Assembly (NCBI GenBank): GCA_023935145.1
Contig: CM043698.1
Coordinates: forward strand, 14,244,001-14,308,000
From: Bretschneidera sinensis
Taxonomy: Eukaryota; Streptophyta; Magnoliopsida; Brassicales; Akaniaceae
DNA: 64,000 nt
Direction of reading: 5' to 3'
The notes beneath the pieces are model-generated. The model was not told the origin of the DNA and searched no databases. It worked only from the letters and a program-made list of their open reading frames with translations. Both the position numbers and the translations under genes were made by a program. Of the stretch, positions 24,501-37,387 are shown in pieces. Position 1 is the first letter of the stretch; each line of letters opens with the position of its first letter.

Positions 24501-27500
24501 AACAGGTTGTGACATTCATAAAAGCATAAATTACTATGGATATGCAGAATGAGAAAAGAAATCATTTAGATGATAAAATTTTTGCTTTTCAGGCATGAGC
24601 TGGATTACTGAAAGCCATAATTCATTCAGCTACATGGAGGTAAAAGACTCTGTAGCTGTTTCATAGATTGTATATAGATACTAAATATAGCTGATCTTCA
24701 GGATGCACCAGAAACATGTATCCACAAGTAAGCATCATTATAAATCACAATGAGGAATGCTGAAGAGAATTTAACCTCATCCTTCTCAGTAGGCTGTTGA
24801 GCCAACTCCACTGATGAACAACTGTCATCGCTAACCATGGCACGTGACTGGGAAGAGCTCACCACAAACTCTGAAAATCTCAAAATTTGTTACTTAGATA
24901 TCATGTGAAACATGAGGATAAGTACAAAATTGATCCCCAAATTGCAATGCTGTGTTGAGATGCTTGACCATTTCGCAGTCAAGTCAAGACCCACCAGGCA
25001 AAAACTACCATACACACATAAAAAGATCTTCATATTCCAAAATCATAAGTTTAGTGAATGCTGACTGTGAGATGTCTGGCAACCCAATTCTAAAAGTTCC
25101 CAAATCATAAAACAAGTGATCATGATAGTTTCAATTGCAAAAATAGATTTTCCGAGTCAAACCTGCTACATCTGAATTCGGATGGTTATCCTCAATTCCC
25201 ATATAATTTGAGTCATTTGAATCCTTATTGCTATTTCCAGACCCAGGAGAACTTTCACATATCTGGTTTACACATTAAACCACAGTTATATTGAATTGAA
25301 AGCCAATCTAGAAATATATATCTTACACAACACTAAATTATATTAATCACACTAAATATATATCAGCAGCACTGCATAGCAGAACACTTAGTTTGAAGAA
25401 AGTGCTGCAGCTTTTACCTTGCTATACTATCGGAATTGTGTTATATGGACTCAAGCACAAAATATGTGGCTCAAGAACACCATACTGTCTGTAATGAAAA
25501 GATATAACAATCAACTATTGTACCTATGCGGCTTGATTCTGACATTCATAAATAAAATCTGCACTTGACAATTCCTAATGTAAGCCTTTGTTTCATGTGA
25601 AACTAAGGTTAGACACTGAGATATTCCATTCGAGAAAGGGATAAATTGAATAAGCCTAGAAACTAAAGTCTAAAGATAATCCCTTCCGAGATAGAACTGC
25701 AAATCTCGAAACACCAGGGTTAAACTAATTTTTAAAAAGAAAAAATAGTTTGTTCAACTATATACTTCAGAAGATTCACCTTATGCTGTCTTGGAGAGTC
25801 ACATACTTCGAGAGTGCTGTAGCAATCAGACGACTTCTGGTTGGGTGACCGAACAACCACATTTGTCTAAATATTGAATAAAAGTTCCAAATATTAATAA
25901 ATTCCTTAGACCATAAATGCACAGGTATCAAAAGAAAATAACTCAAGAGAGCTTTTGTTCTCTTCTAATGAATTATGAACTGAAAGTCTAGGGCAACAAA
26001 AAAACAATGGTTTTATTATATATTTACAGAAAGAAAAAAAAAAAGTACTTGAGCATGAGGAAACACATCTTGACTCTGTCCCGGAGTGGAGTCACATCCT
26101 CCAGGAGTGCTACTGCATTGCGGTTCCTTAACTTTGGGAGAATGGGCATCCAGATTTGTCTAAACAATAAAGAGAAGCTTCAAATGTTATTTCAGAGCAT
26201 AAAATGCACCAAAATTTAGTAGCAAGAAGAAAACCCAAATATACACTTACATATGAAAATATATTGCTATTTGCATACCTCATCAACACAACATATGTGT
26301 CCCTCAAATTGTTCTCTAGCCTCAAAACTAGTGTCTACCTTAGATAAGGAAGCCTCCACCAAATTTTTCTTGGAACAAGTGCAACAAGACTTTTGATCGC
26401 TCAATTGATTTTCCAGCTCAAGAGATCTTGTCCTCTCATTGCTAAGATCTTCTCTGAGCATCTGAACTTCGCCTTCTGCTACCTAATGAGCAAGGATTGT
26501 CAAGTAGGTTGAAAGTGGATTAAAAGCCATATAAACGCATCAACAATAGCTTTCTCAAAAACTTCACGTAATGATGAAAACGGCCACTTTAAGCACATGA
26601 GGTGCTAATTATTACCTTGAGTTTTTCATTATACTGCTTCAAGATACTCCATAAAGCTTTAGCAAAATTTTGCATTATCATATGGTTTCTCTTACTTTTG
26701 ATCCAGTCAACAGAGTCCATCTTTGGTGATGCACTATCATTATTTTCCACCTTGGAGAGTTTTGAGGATTCTTTTATGCAGCAAATATATCACATGTTGA
26801 GATTTGAGAAGAGAAGAAACAACAAAAAAAAGATGAAGGAACAACATAATGCAAATAAAAGAACTGAAGTTATGGTAGCATTTTAACTACCTTTCTCAGA
26901 AAGTCGGTGTATATCTCCAATACTCTTTCCTTCAATCTGCAAACAAACTTAACATTATAATAAATGATAAAATGTATGCTTAACAAAAATATAGTTTTAT
27001 AATTATGATCTATAAAGTATCATAAAAAAATTTGATCAAGTACAGTGACCAATAATCTATTGTCAATACAGAGTGGAACAACTTCTCAAAATACGTTAAT
27101 CTATAAAAGTTAAATCATAAAACAGTTGGAAATAAGCTGCTTTGGCATTTTTAAGATAATAATAACATAATATAGTAAGAGAAGAAATTATTGTAGCTTC
27201 GGCAAAAGGATCACAGCTTCACGTAGTCAAAAGATAGGAATGCACAGTAATAATAAATGAATTCTTAAATGGAATTTGGAAAATACTTCACAAGCACCAA
27301 GCCCACTAAATTTCATTCTTTTGTTCTGCTCGGCTCTTGGAAATGTCTGGAAATTCCTCTTGTTAGAAAGTTCTTCAACATTATCAAACCTACGTAAATT
27401 TCAAATGCAACAGATTATTATATAATTGGGAAACTTGAAATATAAATAAGATTAGGGTAAAATATAAAGAATTTTACTTGATCTTCATATAAGGTGAAGC

Positions 27501-30500
27501 TTGTTTTAGAAGGTAGGATGTATCAAGAAAATCTTCTTCTCCTGGTTTCACTGTTAAAATCTGCAAAAAAATAAAGAAGAATTAAGTTGTAGGAAAAAGA
27601 TGAGGAAGATTCCAATAAAATGGAATCAAATAAAAATGAAAGCTTGTATAAGAATTAAGATACAAAAAAGGCCACAAAGTTTTTAACTCATACCAATGTC
27701 ATCCTCTTCTTGCCTTCTAGATAATCTCGTAGGTATCTAGTCAACTGTTAAGAGATAAAATCACATTTTAGTTGCATACGAATGATTCTAAGTAATTAAA
27801 AGATTAGAAGACCAGGATGGACAAAAAATAACTATCTAACACTAATTTTCCTTTTTTATAAAAGAAAAGCAGCCCATAAAAGAAAAGATGCTGAAAAGAG
27901 GAAAACTATCAAGGTTAACGGACCCATTAGGGAGAAGCTTTACCAAAGAGTTTTGGAAATGTTTCTCCAATGCCTTCTTTGGATTCTTCTGACGGTCCAA
28001 CAACGACTATGAACAAACAAAAGAACAAATATACTTATCCAGTGAAGAAAGAACATAAGAAGAAAAAAAATTAAAGTTCTCAAGCAATGAAGTACACGAA
28101 AAAATTGAAAATCATTTTAGACGTCAAGCAGGTATGCAGAAACTGATAATCAACAAGAACACTTTTGAAGATGCCTAGGAGGTCCAACATATCAAGTTTA
28201 AGCCACATACTCTTAGGCACAGGCCAAAAACCATTGATGTGTTGTTGATGAAATTGCTTTCAAGTAATCTTGCCCCCTGCAAATGATATAACGAAATTGA
28301 GTCAACTGCATTAACAAAAGTTCTATTCCATAATGCTGTCATTATCAACATTGGATGCATGTCATTCGTTATATATGTAACAAAGTCCTTGGACTTTCGA
28401 ATCAACTCGTGAGACTATTTTCTAGATCCAATATTCCAAGTTTATTCCTCTCGATGATATATCGATTTTTGTGTGTGCATTAATGTTTATTGTATCATTG
28501 CAAAGAAAAGAAAATGCATTATTAAACAAATTCCTAGAGTTCCACTAATGATTATTTTGTCAAGTTAAAACCTCACTGAGATATTCTTTTTCCAATCATC
28601 CAAGCATAGTTAAAGTACACATTCTAAACCCAAAAGAATCTTATCAATGTTGATGGACGTTTTACAACTACAAGTCATGAATACTATCCAATATTGTTTT
28701 GAAAACTGTGAAATTTCCAAGGAATCATATAGCTAATTATGTATCCTTATGTCATCATCAAAAGGGTGCATTTGACAAACTTTAAAAAAAAATACTCATT
28801 AGTAGCGTTATATGAACAAACAATTAAGGCAAAACAGATTAAAACCTGATTCCCGGTTCTTTTTTCTCTTTCTGCTCCAGCCAGATCAACAATAGTTAGC
28901 ACAGCATTGTTTGACTGAACATGAGTTTCTTGTCCGGAGCCATTAGTAACAGCACGGATGTTAATGATGCACTGTGAGCGGCTGCAAGCATACAAAAGCA
29001 AACAAACAAAAAGAGAAATGACATAACTGTCATAACAGCATTGTTGTGGGTATCAGAAGAATCTAATGCAAGAAGTCACACAAACAAATTTCAAGAACTA
29101 AAAATATAGCTGAATTGATAATTCTGGTTGCCATGCACCTGGACTGGCTATTTGAATTTGTCATAGCTGTGGCGCGTTTCAGCATAGAACGAGCAATTAA
29201 TGATTCTGCTTGTTCAACATCATTGATGAGAACCTGTTTAAATGAATTTGAAAAAAAAAATCGTTATTATCACCCATCACAAAAATACAGGGAATAAAGA
29301 AATGGAGTACATCATTTAACATAAAGCATGAATTGTGTTAACCTCTTGGAGGCCTTTAATAGTTGACTGCTGCATCCACAAATCAGTTCCATCTGGCAAT
29401 AAATCACATAACCTCTCTCCTTTCCCTCGTTCAGAATATATTTCAAAGATGGACATGTGAAATGACCTGTAAAAAAATAACATAGAAAATCCAACCCATT
29501 CAGAATTCGAAGCTTAAAACATACAACACGTGGATTTGTTTTCTACTTCATAAGTTTATAACCTTAAATTGTGCCGTTGTTTTCTTTATGTCAACAGTGG
29601 CAACAACTATACTAAGCACATAATTACCACTCTCTTGCCCTACTCCGAATACATCTACTCTTGATAAAAAAAACCTAAGTACTCCAAGGAATAGGAAATG
29701 ACATCCACACATAAGAATAAGATTTAATTAACAACACGCTTGAAGAGATGATTGAGTACCTTGAGAACCCAGGAGAACTCTCCTGTGTCGGTTTGAAAAT
29801 ATTTTTAACCGCAAGTGGAACCATACCAGGCTCCCTTGGACACCCAAAAACCGTATGGGTCTTGCCAGAGCCACTAGGCCCCAAGGCAGCCAGCATTCCA
29901 CTCTTACCCTTTAGAAAATCCTCCACTAAATGACTCACCATCGTCTCATACACTTCATTCTGTACACAATTGCAACATAAAAAATTAATCAAATAACCAA
30001 AATCCCAAAAAAACTACTAAACCCCATTTTGATTGCCAAGAGAACAAAGAAAAGGGAAAACCTGGGAAGAATCAGTATTGAAGACATGAGAAAACCCTTC
30101 GTAAACCTCAGATTTGCTACGCTTCGAATCCTGAAAAGCAGGAGGTGTAGACAGCGTGACGGAGTGTGAATCGTTCACCTTTAAGCAAACCTCGTTACTT
30201 TTCTTTTTCTTTACATTATTCTCTTTTGCGTTATTCTTCTTTGTTGGATTTTGAGGCCAAACATTCCTATGTTTATTCGTGAGACTTTTGGTGAAGCTTT
30301 TGAGAGGTCTAATTCTTAGGTAAACTTTGAGGCTCTCTGAAATTGGGGGTTTGGCGGGTTCAGGGACTTGAATCGAGAGGATTTCATGGATTGGGAACGA
30401 AGGAATTTCAGGTAAATTTGATGAAGAAGACGAGGGGATAGCATTCGTGGATGGAGTAGCTCTAGCTTTCCGATGAGGGTTTCGCCGTATGGTGACGGTG

Positions 30501-30520
30501 TTATGACAAGGCGTCTCCAT
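15575..30520 (-). CDS. KIN6: KIN-6 family kinesin, 24 exons, with duplicated tail exons and retroelements in intron 21
   Basis: Microtubule motor ATPase. Exons, 5' to 3' on the minus strand: 30062-30520, 29760-29959, 29343-29466, 29139-29233, 28846-28981, 28211-28276, 27944-28006, 27694-27744, 27478-27560, 27287-27389, 26891-26936, 26616-26770, 26279-26482, 26049-26159, 25780-25866, 25163-25262, 24776-24870, 24263-24346, 23989-24075, 23203-23302, 22818-22912, 16184-16311, 15952-16030, 15575-15673. Every junction has GT-AG and matching phase, giving 949 aa. The motor domain has a P-loop GPSGSGKT at residues 180-187, switch I NSQSSSRSQ and switch II DLAGAE, then [18 protein letters not shown]. 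The helical segment [20 protein letters not shown] in exon 13 suggests a short coiled coil. Residues about 605-726 and 727-848 are near-identical repeats. The tail ends in a conserved-looking basic segment ([18 protein letters not shown]). Family recognition is strong; transcription through the retroelement intron is untested. Confidence 0.92.
16522..16904. mobile_element. solo LTR, 383 bp, TSD GAATT
   Basis: The element begins TGATAGA and ends TCTATCA, a perfect 7-bp terminal inverted repeat with TG..CA ends. It is flanked by an exact 5-bp duplication GAATT at 16517-16521 and 16905-16909. It contains a TATA-like AAATAG segment near 16690 and CT-rich DNA near 16780. No internal retroviral sequence is attached, so I call it a solo LTR left by LTR-LTR recombination. 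It sits in intron 21 of the kinesin gene. Confidence 0.8.
17232..17681 (+). repeat. 5' LTR of copia element A, 450 bp, expanded
   Basis: Starts TGTCAATGGATGGC and ends ATTCTAACA. It contains about five copies of a 37-bp motif (TTGTTTTAAGGCTTACTTTA followed by GGCCATGTTTCCTTCC) between about 17316 and 17548, while the 3' LTR has only two. A TATA-like CTATATATACTC lies near 17571. The remaining sequence matches the 3' LTR closely. Confidence 0.9.
17682..17693 (+). other. primer-binding site of copia element A
   Basis: TGGTATCAGAGC follows the 5' LTR directly. It is the standard plant copia site complementary to the 3' end of initiator methionine tRNA. Confidence 0.9.
18004..22049 (+). pseudogene. 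copia gag-pol remnant (element A)
   Basis: Reading starts [10 protein letters not shown] and is broken by a TAG after about 20 codons (18064-18066). It continues through the gag capsid region ([14 protein letters not shown]) and a zinc knuckle [12 protein letters not shown]; the second knuckle [14 protein letters not shown] has lost a cysteine. A shift near 18960-18990 removes the protease active-site Asp context (CNGASNHMT remains). The integrase N-terminal motif HRRLGHPN and core follow, interrupted by TGA near 19920. A further frameshift near 20238 leads to RT, where the catalytic motif reads YVDN rather than YVDD. More stops occur at about 21250 and 21597 before the RNase H end. All copia domains are recognisable and none of the breaks looks like programmed recoding. 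Confidence 0.93.
22047..22056 (+). other. polypurine tract of copia element A
   Basis: TTGAGGGGGGC-like purine run immediately before the 3' LTR, the usual plus-strand priming site. Confidence 0.75.
22057..22358 (+). repeat. 3' LTR of copia element A, 302 bp
   Basis: Starts TGTCAATGGATGGC and ends ATTCTAACA like the 5' LTR, but is 148 bp shorter because it has only two of the 37-bp internal repeats. Substitutions against the 5' LTR are scattered (for example near 22080 and 22097). Confidence 0.9.
22397..24340 (-). repeat. downstream copy of KIN-6 exon-block tandem duplication
   Basis: Contains kinesin exons 18-21 and their introns. It aligns at high identity to 24356-26126 with an offset of 1959 bp, from AATAAGGCATCAT through ATTGCGGTTC. 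It keeps about 170 bp near 23395-23560 that the other copy lacks. The four exons total 366 bases (122 codons), so the duplication preserves the frame. Confidence 0.95.
24356..26126 (-). repeat. upstream copy of KIN-6 exon-block tandem duplication
   Basis: Contains kinesin exons 14 (most of it) to 17. The peptide encoded by exon 15 is identical to that of exon 19; exons 17 and 21 differ by one residue (QPTEKDE versus QPSEKDE); exons 16 and 20 differ at a few residues. Relative to the downstream copy there is an intronic deletion between about 25340 and 25365. Confidence 0.95.
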
Positions 30521-32333
30521 TTCTTTCCCTTCCCTTCACTTCTCCTCTCTGATAAAGAAAATGGCGGAAAACGGGGTGCCTTTTGAATTCCAGATTTCAA
30601 ACTCCCAAAAGCGAGAATTAATAGATCGCGTCGGTTTATGGATCATACCTCATTTGCCTTCTAGTGGCAGGGTTTCAGCCCATTTATTTAAAAGGCTTCA
30701 TTTGGCCCAGTTAGACCCAGATTGACTTTCCATGGATCATTAGATCGCAATCATTTATAAAGGATATCTATTGAATTTCTGATTTGTTTAATTTCTCTCT
30801 CACCACTCACCATTATGGAAAAGTATTTTCCTTGTATTGACTAAGACTCGTGGTTTAAAAACTTACTGATATCCTCGTGACCGTCATAATTTTTAACGGA
30901 AAATATTGACCCATACTCCTTCTAAATTGATCAAATTTCCTTTTTTTTTTTTTTATGAGAGTTAAAGTTCTAGTTAATTCTTGTACTTTTTTTTTATTTC
31001 TTTTCTTTTCTCTTTTTTCATTCTTTATTTAAAAGTTTAATTTACATTTTATTCATAACTAATCATAATCAAACTTTCTTAACCCATAATATGTTAGTTA
31101 AATTAACTTTTTAATCTAATTATTTGTCTTTTAAATTATATATTCATTCCGGTTCCAACCTTCATATTTACGATGATTAAGTCAACAAGATTTTTCTTAT
31201 GACTTTCCAATATCGAGTTTGGATGATACATCTTTGACTAACTCGGATAAGTGGATTTAGTATTGTATGCGTAAATTAATATATGACAACACTTTACCTT
31301 TGAACAAAAAAATAATGTATCTTATTTTCCAACATTTTCTCTCAAAGAGATGCAACTTTTTCTACCTCCCAAACAAATTTCCCTCTCTTCGTATTTCTCC
31401 TTCTTACTTTCTCTCTCATTATCCCTCTCTATTTTTTTTTCCCTTCAAACACAATTCCCTAAGTAGAAATATAAGAACATACTTGCAAGTGGGCATGTTG
31501 GTAGATTGAATTTTAATCCAAATTCGATTTGTATCCTATCCATATAGTCACGAATATGGATAAAAATTTTCATCTGTTAATATAATTTTGATTCGAATAT
31601 GTTAATCTATTTAACAAACAAATTAAATTTGGATTTACCTAGATCCGTTATAATAATAATCCGATCCAATTTTAATATTATTAGAATAGTATGAATTATT
31701 TTTTATATTATATATGTTTTGTTTGTATAATATAGAAATGCATATATATTATAAGTTAGTATTTTCGATTACTTAAAATATATGTATTGGTAAAAAGATT
31801 AAATATTTTTAAAAAAAAAGTGTAAGTTTTTTCTATTGATATATTTCTAAGTATTTTATAATTTAATAAATATTAAAAATATCTATTAAGTAATTCGATT
31901 ATAATCCAAATCTAGCTATGATCCTAGCTGAATCCAAACCGTTTACAGACATATTTGATATGTATAATGAGTAGAATAGTTGCAAGTTTTAGCTACTGGT
32001 ATCTATGGTAAGTTTTTGAGAAGGACGTGGGGAGAGAGGAAGAGAGATAATTGAACCGAGAGGGTAATAGCCGACTCATTACCGCATAGCAAATCATCCA
32101 AATCACAAAGAGAAAATTTGACTGACTAAGAATAAGATAGGGCAAGCAAAGCATAAACCATACAACTTCTCAATCCGCTTTAACAAACCAAGAGACCAAC
32201 AAACAAACGGAAACTAGTATTGTGCATTGAGCAAAGAAAATTTGACCAAACCATATCACACAATTTTAGTCTGTAACCTAATGATACAAAGTTATTACAA
32301 CTTCATTACTTTTATTTACTCAAAAACATTAAG
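30521..32333. other. KIN-6 upstream region and CLV1 3' flank
   Basis: No additional gene seen. The kinesin leader and promoter should lie just above 30520, and the CLV1 3' UTR just below 32334. The middle (30900-31950) is AT-rich with poly-T runs and no recognised element. Confidence 0.55.
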
Positions 32334-35300
32334 TCAAAGAGCATCAAAAACACTTGAAAGAGTGACGAGGGTTGGTGCGGACCGAGGAGGGTTGGTAAGC
32401 ATGTAAACGACTTCCCTCATAGTAGGCCTAGCAGTGCTTTCATCCTCAACGCATATCATCGCTACCTTGAACAAGTGAGTGACACTAGTCAGTGGGTACC
32501 CGGTAAGCCTAGGGTCCACAACAGCAAGAACAGAAGCTGCATTAGATGGTTGAGAGAGCTCTGATGTGGTTTTCCTGACCCATCTCACAATGTCCACTCC
32601 ATCTCCAAACTCCCCCACTGGCTTTCTTCCCGCTACTAGCTCCAGCAGCACAACACCAAAGCTGTAGACATCACTTTTCTCATCCACTTTCAATGTGTAG
32701 GCGTATTCTGTTGTGCATCATACCAAAACAGAGATTACTTTCCAAACATAACAAATATAAATTTCATTTGATTCAAACATGCTCTAGTTAAGCCCCCATC
32801 AATTCAATTGGCCAAAACAATCAGAAATCAGTTTATTTTATTGCCTAATCCGGCCCTCAATTGGATCACATTCATGAATTGGGCCAACCCAATAAGACTG
32901 ACTCTTCTTGAGTGGCCCACAAGGAAACACATTTCAATCCTGGCACATGATCCAGACGTGAATTTCTATCTTGAGCAAAATCCTTTGAAGGGCCCATAAT
33001 CCAAAAATTAGGCCCGACTGAGATACAAAGTATCCAATCTATTTTCCGAGTTACTTAACGATGAATGATTCAATCAAACAGTGGGTAAATATTTTTCTTT
33101 TTATACTAATTCATCAAAAACAAGAAAGAGAAATAATGCAAAGTAACGAAGATAGGTTATCATGAATCAAAGATGACGACGAACCTGGCGCGATGTAGCC
33201 ATACGAGCCAGCTATGGATGACATGCACTCGGATGCACCAGCATCCGGTAAAAACTTAGCCAGCCCAAAATCAGCAACGTGAGCCTCAAAATCCGAATCA
33301 AGCAGTATATTATTGGACTTGACATCTCTGTGTATAATCAAAGGCGAGCAATCATGATGAAGATAACACAGCCCCTTCGCAGCTTCCACTGCGATCCTAT
33401 ACCTCGTTTCCCACTGCAAATGCCCTCCCTTTGACCCATGCAACAGCTCACCTAAGCTCCCATTGGGCATGTACTCGTACAGCAACAAGTTGGTGTCTTT
33501 GTTTGACACGTAACCCAATAGCCTTACGATATTTCGGTGTCTGATTCGTCCCAGGGTTTGAATCTCGGCCGAGAAACCATGATCGCTTCTCCCAGTACTC
33601 CCTCTCCCGACCAATCGTTTGATTGCCACCTCAACACCATCTTGCATGGACCCGCGGTACACAATTCCAGCTCCACCTTTTCCTATTATGTTCTCTTCTT
33701 TCAAGCACTCAAGCACGTCCTCTGCTTTGAAATCTAACCGTTGGAAAGCAGTGAGCTTCCATGCTCGTGATCTTTGGAGCCTCTTCTTCTTCATCCTGTA
33801 AACCGTAACGATGATCACCATCAAAGCAGTGACTAACGCGATGATTGTGATTATTAGCTTCGAGGAAGTAAACGACGCCGTGAGGTCGTGACCTGAGTCT
33901 TGACCACCATTCACCGAAGACGGGCAAATGACGTGGCGAGGTGAACAGAGGTTGGGGTTTCCAGCGAAGGAGCTATCGTTAAAGACCAGAAACTGACCTT
34001 CTGTTGGAATTTTTCCAGAGAAATCATTGTCGGAGAGATCGAGAGTCGTTAAGCTTCTCATGTAACGAATTTCACTAGGGATTTGACCACTGAATTGGTT
34101 TCTAGATAAATTGAGAATGCTCAAATCGATTAATTTATAAATTCCTTTTGGAATTTCACCACTGAGACTGTTCTGGCTTAAATCGACAGATGTAATAGAA
34201 GTACAACGAGAGATTGAAGAAGGAATTTCACCGCTAATGTTATTGGCACTAACGTTGATATTTGATAGCTGCTTCAAATTGAAGATTTCCTCTGGAATTT
34301 GACCGTAAAACCGATTCATCTCGAGCGAGAGAGTCTGTAAATTAGACAAACTACCGAGAGCTGGAGGCATTTTTCCGGTTATCCAATTGTTAGACACTTT
34401 TAACTGAGCAAGAGCGTTACCTGACATCACCGTAGGGAGTTCACCGGAGAAATAGTTGTCGTTTAACTCAATCATATCGACCAAAGGCAAATTGAAAATC
34501 CCTGAAGGAATCGTCCCGTTCAAGAGATTCTTCATGATTCTGATTTTGGTGAGGGACTTGCACTCACCGAGCTCTTGAGGGATTGAACCGAAGAAAAAAT
34601 TTTCCATCAGAATCAACGTTTTCAGCCTCCCTCCTTTGCACAAATCTCGAGGAATCAATCCAGTGAGGTGATTCATGGTAACGTCGAGCATTAAGAGCCT
34701 CTCGTTGCGGCCGAGATTCTCTGGCAGCTCAAACGTGAAGTTGTTCCCCCAAACCTGAAGCACCTCGAGATTCGGGTAATCGCCGACGAAAGACGGAATT
34801 GGACCGTAGAAATTGTTCTTGAAAAGATTGATAAGCGTGATGTTCTTTAGCACAGAGAAGCTCTGTGGAATTTCTCCGGTGAAATAGTTGATGGAGAGAT
34901 CAAGCGATTTCAAGCTAATCAAACCGGAGAGCTCAGGGGGTATATGACCTGTGAGATTGTTCATTTGAAGGAACAATGAGTGCAAGTGCTTCAAATTGCT
35001 CAAACTCGTAGGAATATCACCGGTAAGATTACAGCTAGCCATATCGAGAACTTGGAGCTCACTCAACGTCCCAAACTCAGGTGGAATCCCTCCTTCATAG
35101 GTGTTGAAGTAACCAACGTACATTTCTTTGAGATTCTTCAACCGAGCCAAAAACGACGGAGTTTTACCGCTAAGCCCGATACCGTTTAAGCCCAAGGACT
35201 CCAAGCTCTGAATCTTGGAGTAACTCTCTGGTATCTCTCCGGTGAAAAAGTTGCCTCCAAGAGAAAGATGCTTGAGTTTGTTGAGATTTGCGAGCTCGAT

Positions 35301-35777
35301 AGGGAGTGGGCCCGTGAAATTGTTGTTGTAAGCATCGAGGACTTGAAGCTGTGTCATGGGCAGAGTGATTTCTCCTGGGAAATTTCCATTGAAGGCATTG
35401 TTGGAAATGTTGAAGACCTTGAGCGAGGTGAGGTTCTTCATCTCCAGGGGAAGTCTCCCCGTGAGGTTATCGGCGGCGATTGTGAGACTGATGAGCTTGT
35501 TCAACAACCCTATCTCCGGTGGAATCGTGCCAAAGAGAGGAAGAAAGGATACGTTAAGAGAAACCACGCGGGAATTTTCGTCACATGAAACACCAGAGAA
35601 GGAGCAGTGAGCCGATGGAGAAGAGGAAAGGACCCAGTTCTTTAGTCCTGAACCTTTTGGTCCAACCATGGAGGATTTTAACTTCAAGAGAACATCAAGG
35701 TCACTGTATGCAAAGCAGGCTGAGAACAGTAGAAGAATCGAGGAAATGTAGAGGAAGTAACTGTAAGAGGTTCTCAT
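32334..35777 (-). CDS. CLV1: CLAVATA1-type LRR receptor-like kinase
   Basis: Plasma-membrane receptor kinase of the CLE peptide pathway that limits shoot stem-cell number (family knowledge). Two exons, 33185-35777 and 32334-32707, with a 477-bp GT-AG intron splitting the glutamate codon of the activation-segment motif IAPEYAYT. The product is 988 aa, close to Arabidopsis CLV1 (980). I chose the ATG at 35777; an upstream in-frame GTG is not a likely start. Residues 1-24 are a signal peptide ([15 protein letters not shown]), followed by the cysteine pair CSFSGVSC, about 21 leucine-rich repeats of the plant L..N.F.G.IP type, the second cysteine pair, and a transmembrane helix ([16 protein letters not shown]). 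The kinase domain has [24 protein letters not shown] and DFGLAKF, so it looks catalytically competent. Best assigned as CLV1 rather than BAM by the [20 protein letters not shown] start and overall match. Confidence 0.95.
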
Positions 35778-36091
35778 CTCTCTCCCTCTCTTATTCACAG
35801 TTCACATGCACTGGTTCTTCTTCTCCAAAGACGGGGAATATTGAAAGGTAATAAGTGTGTAGCTAGCGTTAGTTCTATGCAAATACAACAAGTAAACAAT
35901 AGGTTGTTCTTGTAGAAGAGAATCGTACGCTTCAAGTATCATACCTGAAATGAATAAACAAATTTTAAAACAAAAAAAATAAAAAATAAAAGAAAAACCA
36001 GGGAGATTTGCATTGAGGGTTGAAAATTTCATTGCAGGATCTTATATCCACTGCCATTTTGGCTTTCTCCACGCAGGAAACACTTTGTTGG

Positions 36092-36257
36092 ACTTGTTTA
36101 AAATTTTTATTTTAGATCTCTTGAAAATTTTATTGATAATTTAAAAATTATTATTAAAAAATTTATTTTTTAATTTTAATTTTATATTAATTTTATTAAC
36201 AAAATTTTTTAAAATTATTCGTAAAATTTTTAACGAATCTAAAACATTAATCAAATA
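36092..36257. mobile_element. foldback MITE, copy 1 of a local family
   Basis: The left half (TTTTAGATCTCTTGAAAATT) and the reverse complement of the right half (TTTTAGATTCGTTAAAAATT) are similar over about 45 bp, so the segment can fold into a long hairpin. Related to copies at 37388 and 37975. Ends are approximate. Confidence 0.55.
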
Positions 36258-37387
36258 AAAAAAAATTCCTTATGACATGTCTTCTCAAAGGAGTTCAGTA
36301 AAAACTTTTTAAATTATCGTTTTAGTGGTGTGTGAGTTGTGAAACTTCATTTCTACCCTGACCAACTACCCAAACCCAAAACTAACTTCTACTTACTTAA
36401 CCCAGCTCTTCCTCTCTCGTCCCTACTCTATCAGCTCATCCTCCCCCTTTCTCAGCTCTTCCTCATCCAGTTTTTTCCTCTGCCGCATCACACTCTTTAC
36501 ATTTTTTTAACCAAAAGAATTTTTCATGTTGAAAAATTATTGTTTAGCACAATATTACATAAGAGTTCATCTCACTTTATAAAATAAATAAAATATATTT
36601 TTTCTTTCTTCTCATACTATTTAATATTAAGATAAATTATTATATCATATATCTCTTATGATACTGTGCTAAACAATAACTTATCTTCATGTCATATGGA
36701 TACGTAAAACATGTTTGAAGTTTGGTTGATTGGGTTAAGAAGTCAGGGGTACAATGAGAAATTTTACAACTCACTCACCCCTTCAAAACGATATAATTTG
36801 AAAATTTTTGTACTATTTTTTATAGTATTAGGATATAGGAACTATTTTTATGCCCTAAAATGAAAGTTCCGCCATATGTGAAAGTAAAACCGTTTATCCT
36901 CTTACCCCCTAATTAGCACCTGCATTTCTCGGTGTCCGTAAATAAAACTTACGCATATATAAATATAAATACATAGATTACGAGCTCAAAAAATCACTCT
37001 TTTGATATCGGTTGTCTACAAACGTACAATACAAATTTGATGAAAATTAACGGAAAGTTAACAGTTTCATTAGTAGTTTAGGACAACTGATGGATATTAA
37101 TTTTGACGGAGTTAAAAAGGTTGATGGTACTGGTATGTGGTCTGATAGGTATGTTTTGACGGCGTGATCTATAGGTTTGAAAGACAGGCTCGTGATTATG
37201 GTGCTCTCTTGTACCCTCGCACCAGGTCTGCCAATTATATCGCTTGACGTGGTGATTCCACCGTATTTCACTGTCTATTCAATTCAACGATGACGTTTTG
37301 CTTCGTCTCCCTTGGTTAAAAAAAAACTAAAAAGATCAATCTCGTTTCAGGTTTTGGCTTTATCCTTTTTGTTTGCAAAAATTTTTG

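Noticed and set aside
32708..33184. Continuous open frame reading from the CLV1 kinase past IAPG into downstream sequence
   Set aside because: It is intron read-through. Splicing at 33184/32708 restores the kinase motif IAPEYAYT and the rest of the domain.
35778..35798. Upstream non-ATG start extending CLV1 by seven residues
   Set aside because: It begins at GTG; the ATG at 35777 gives a proper signal peptide directly and matches the family length.
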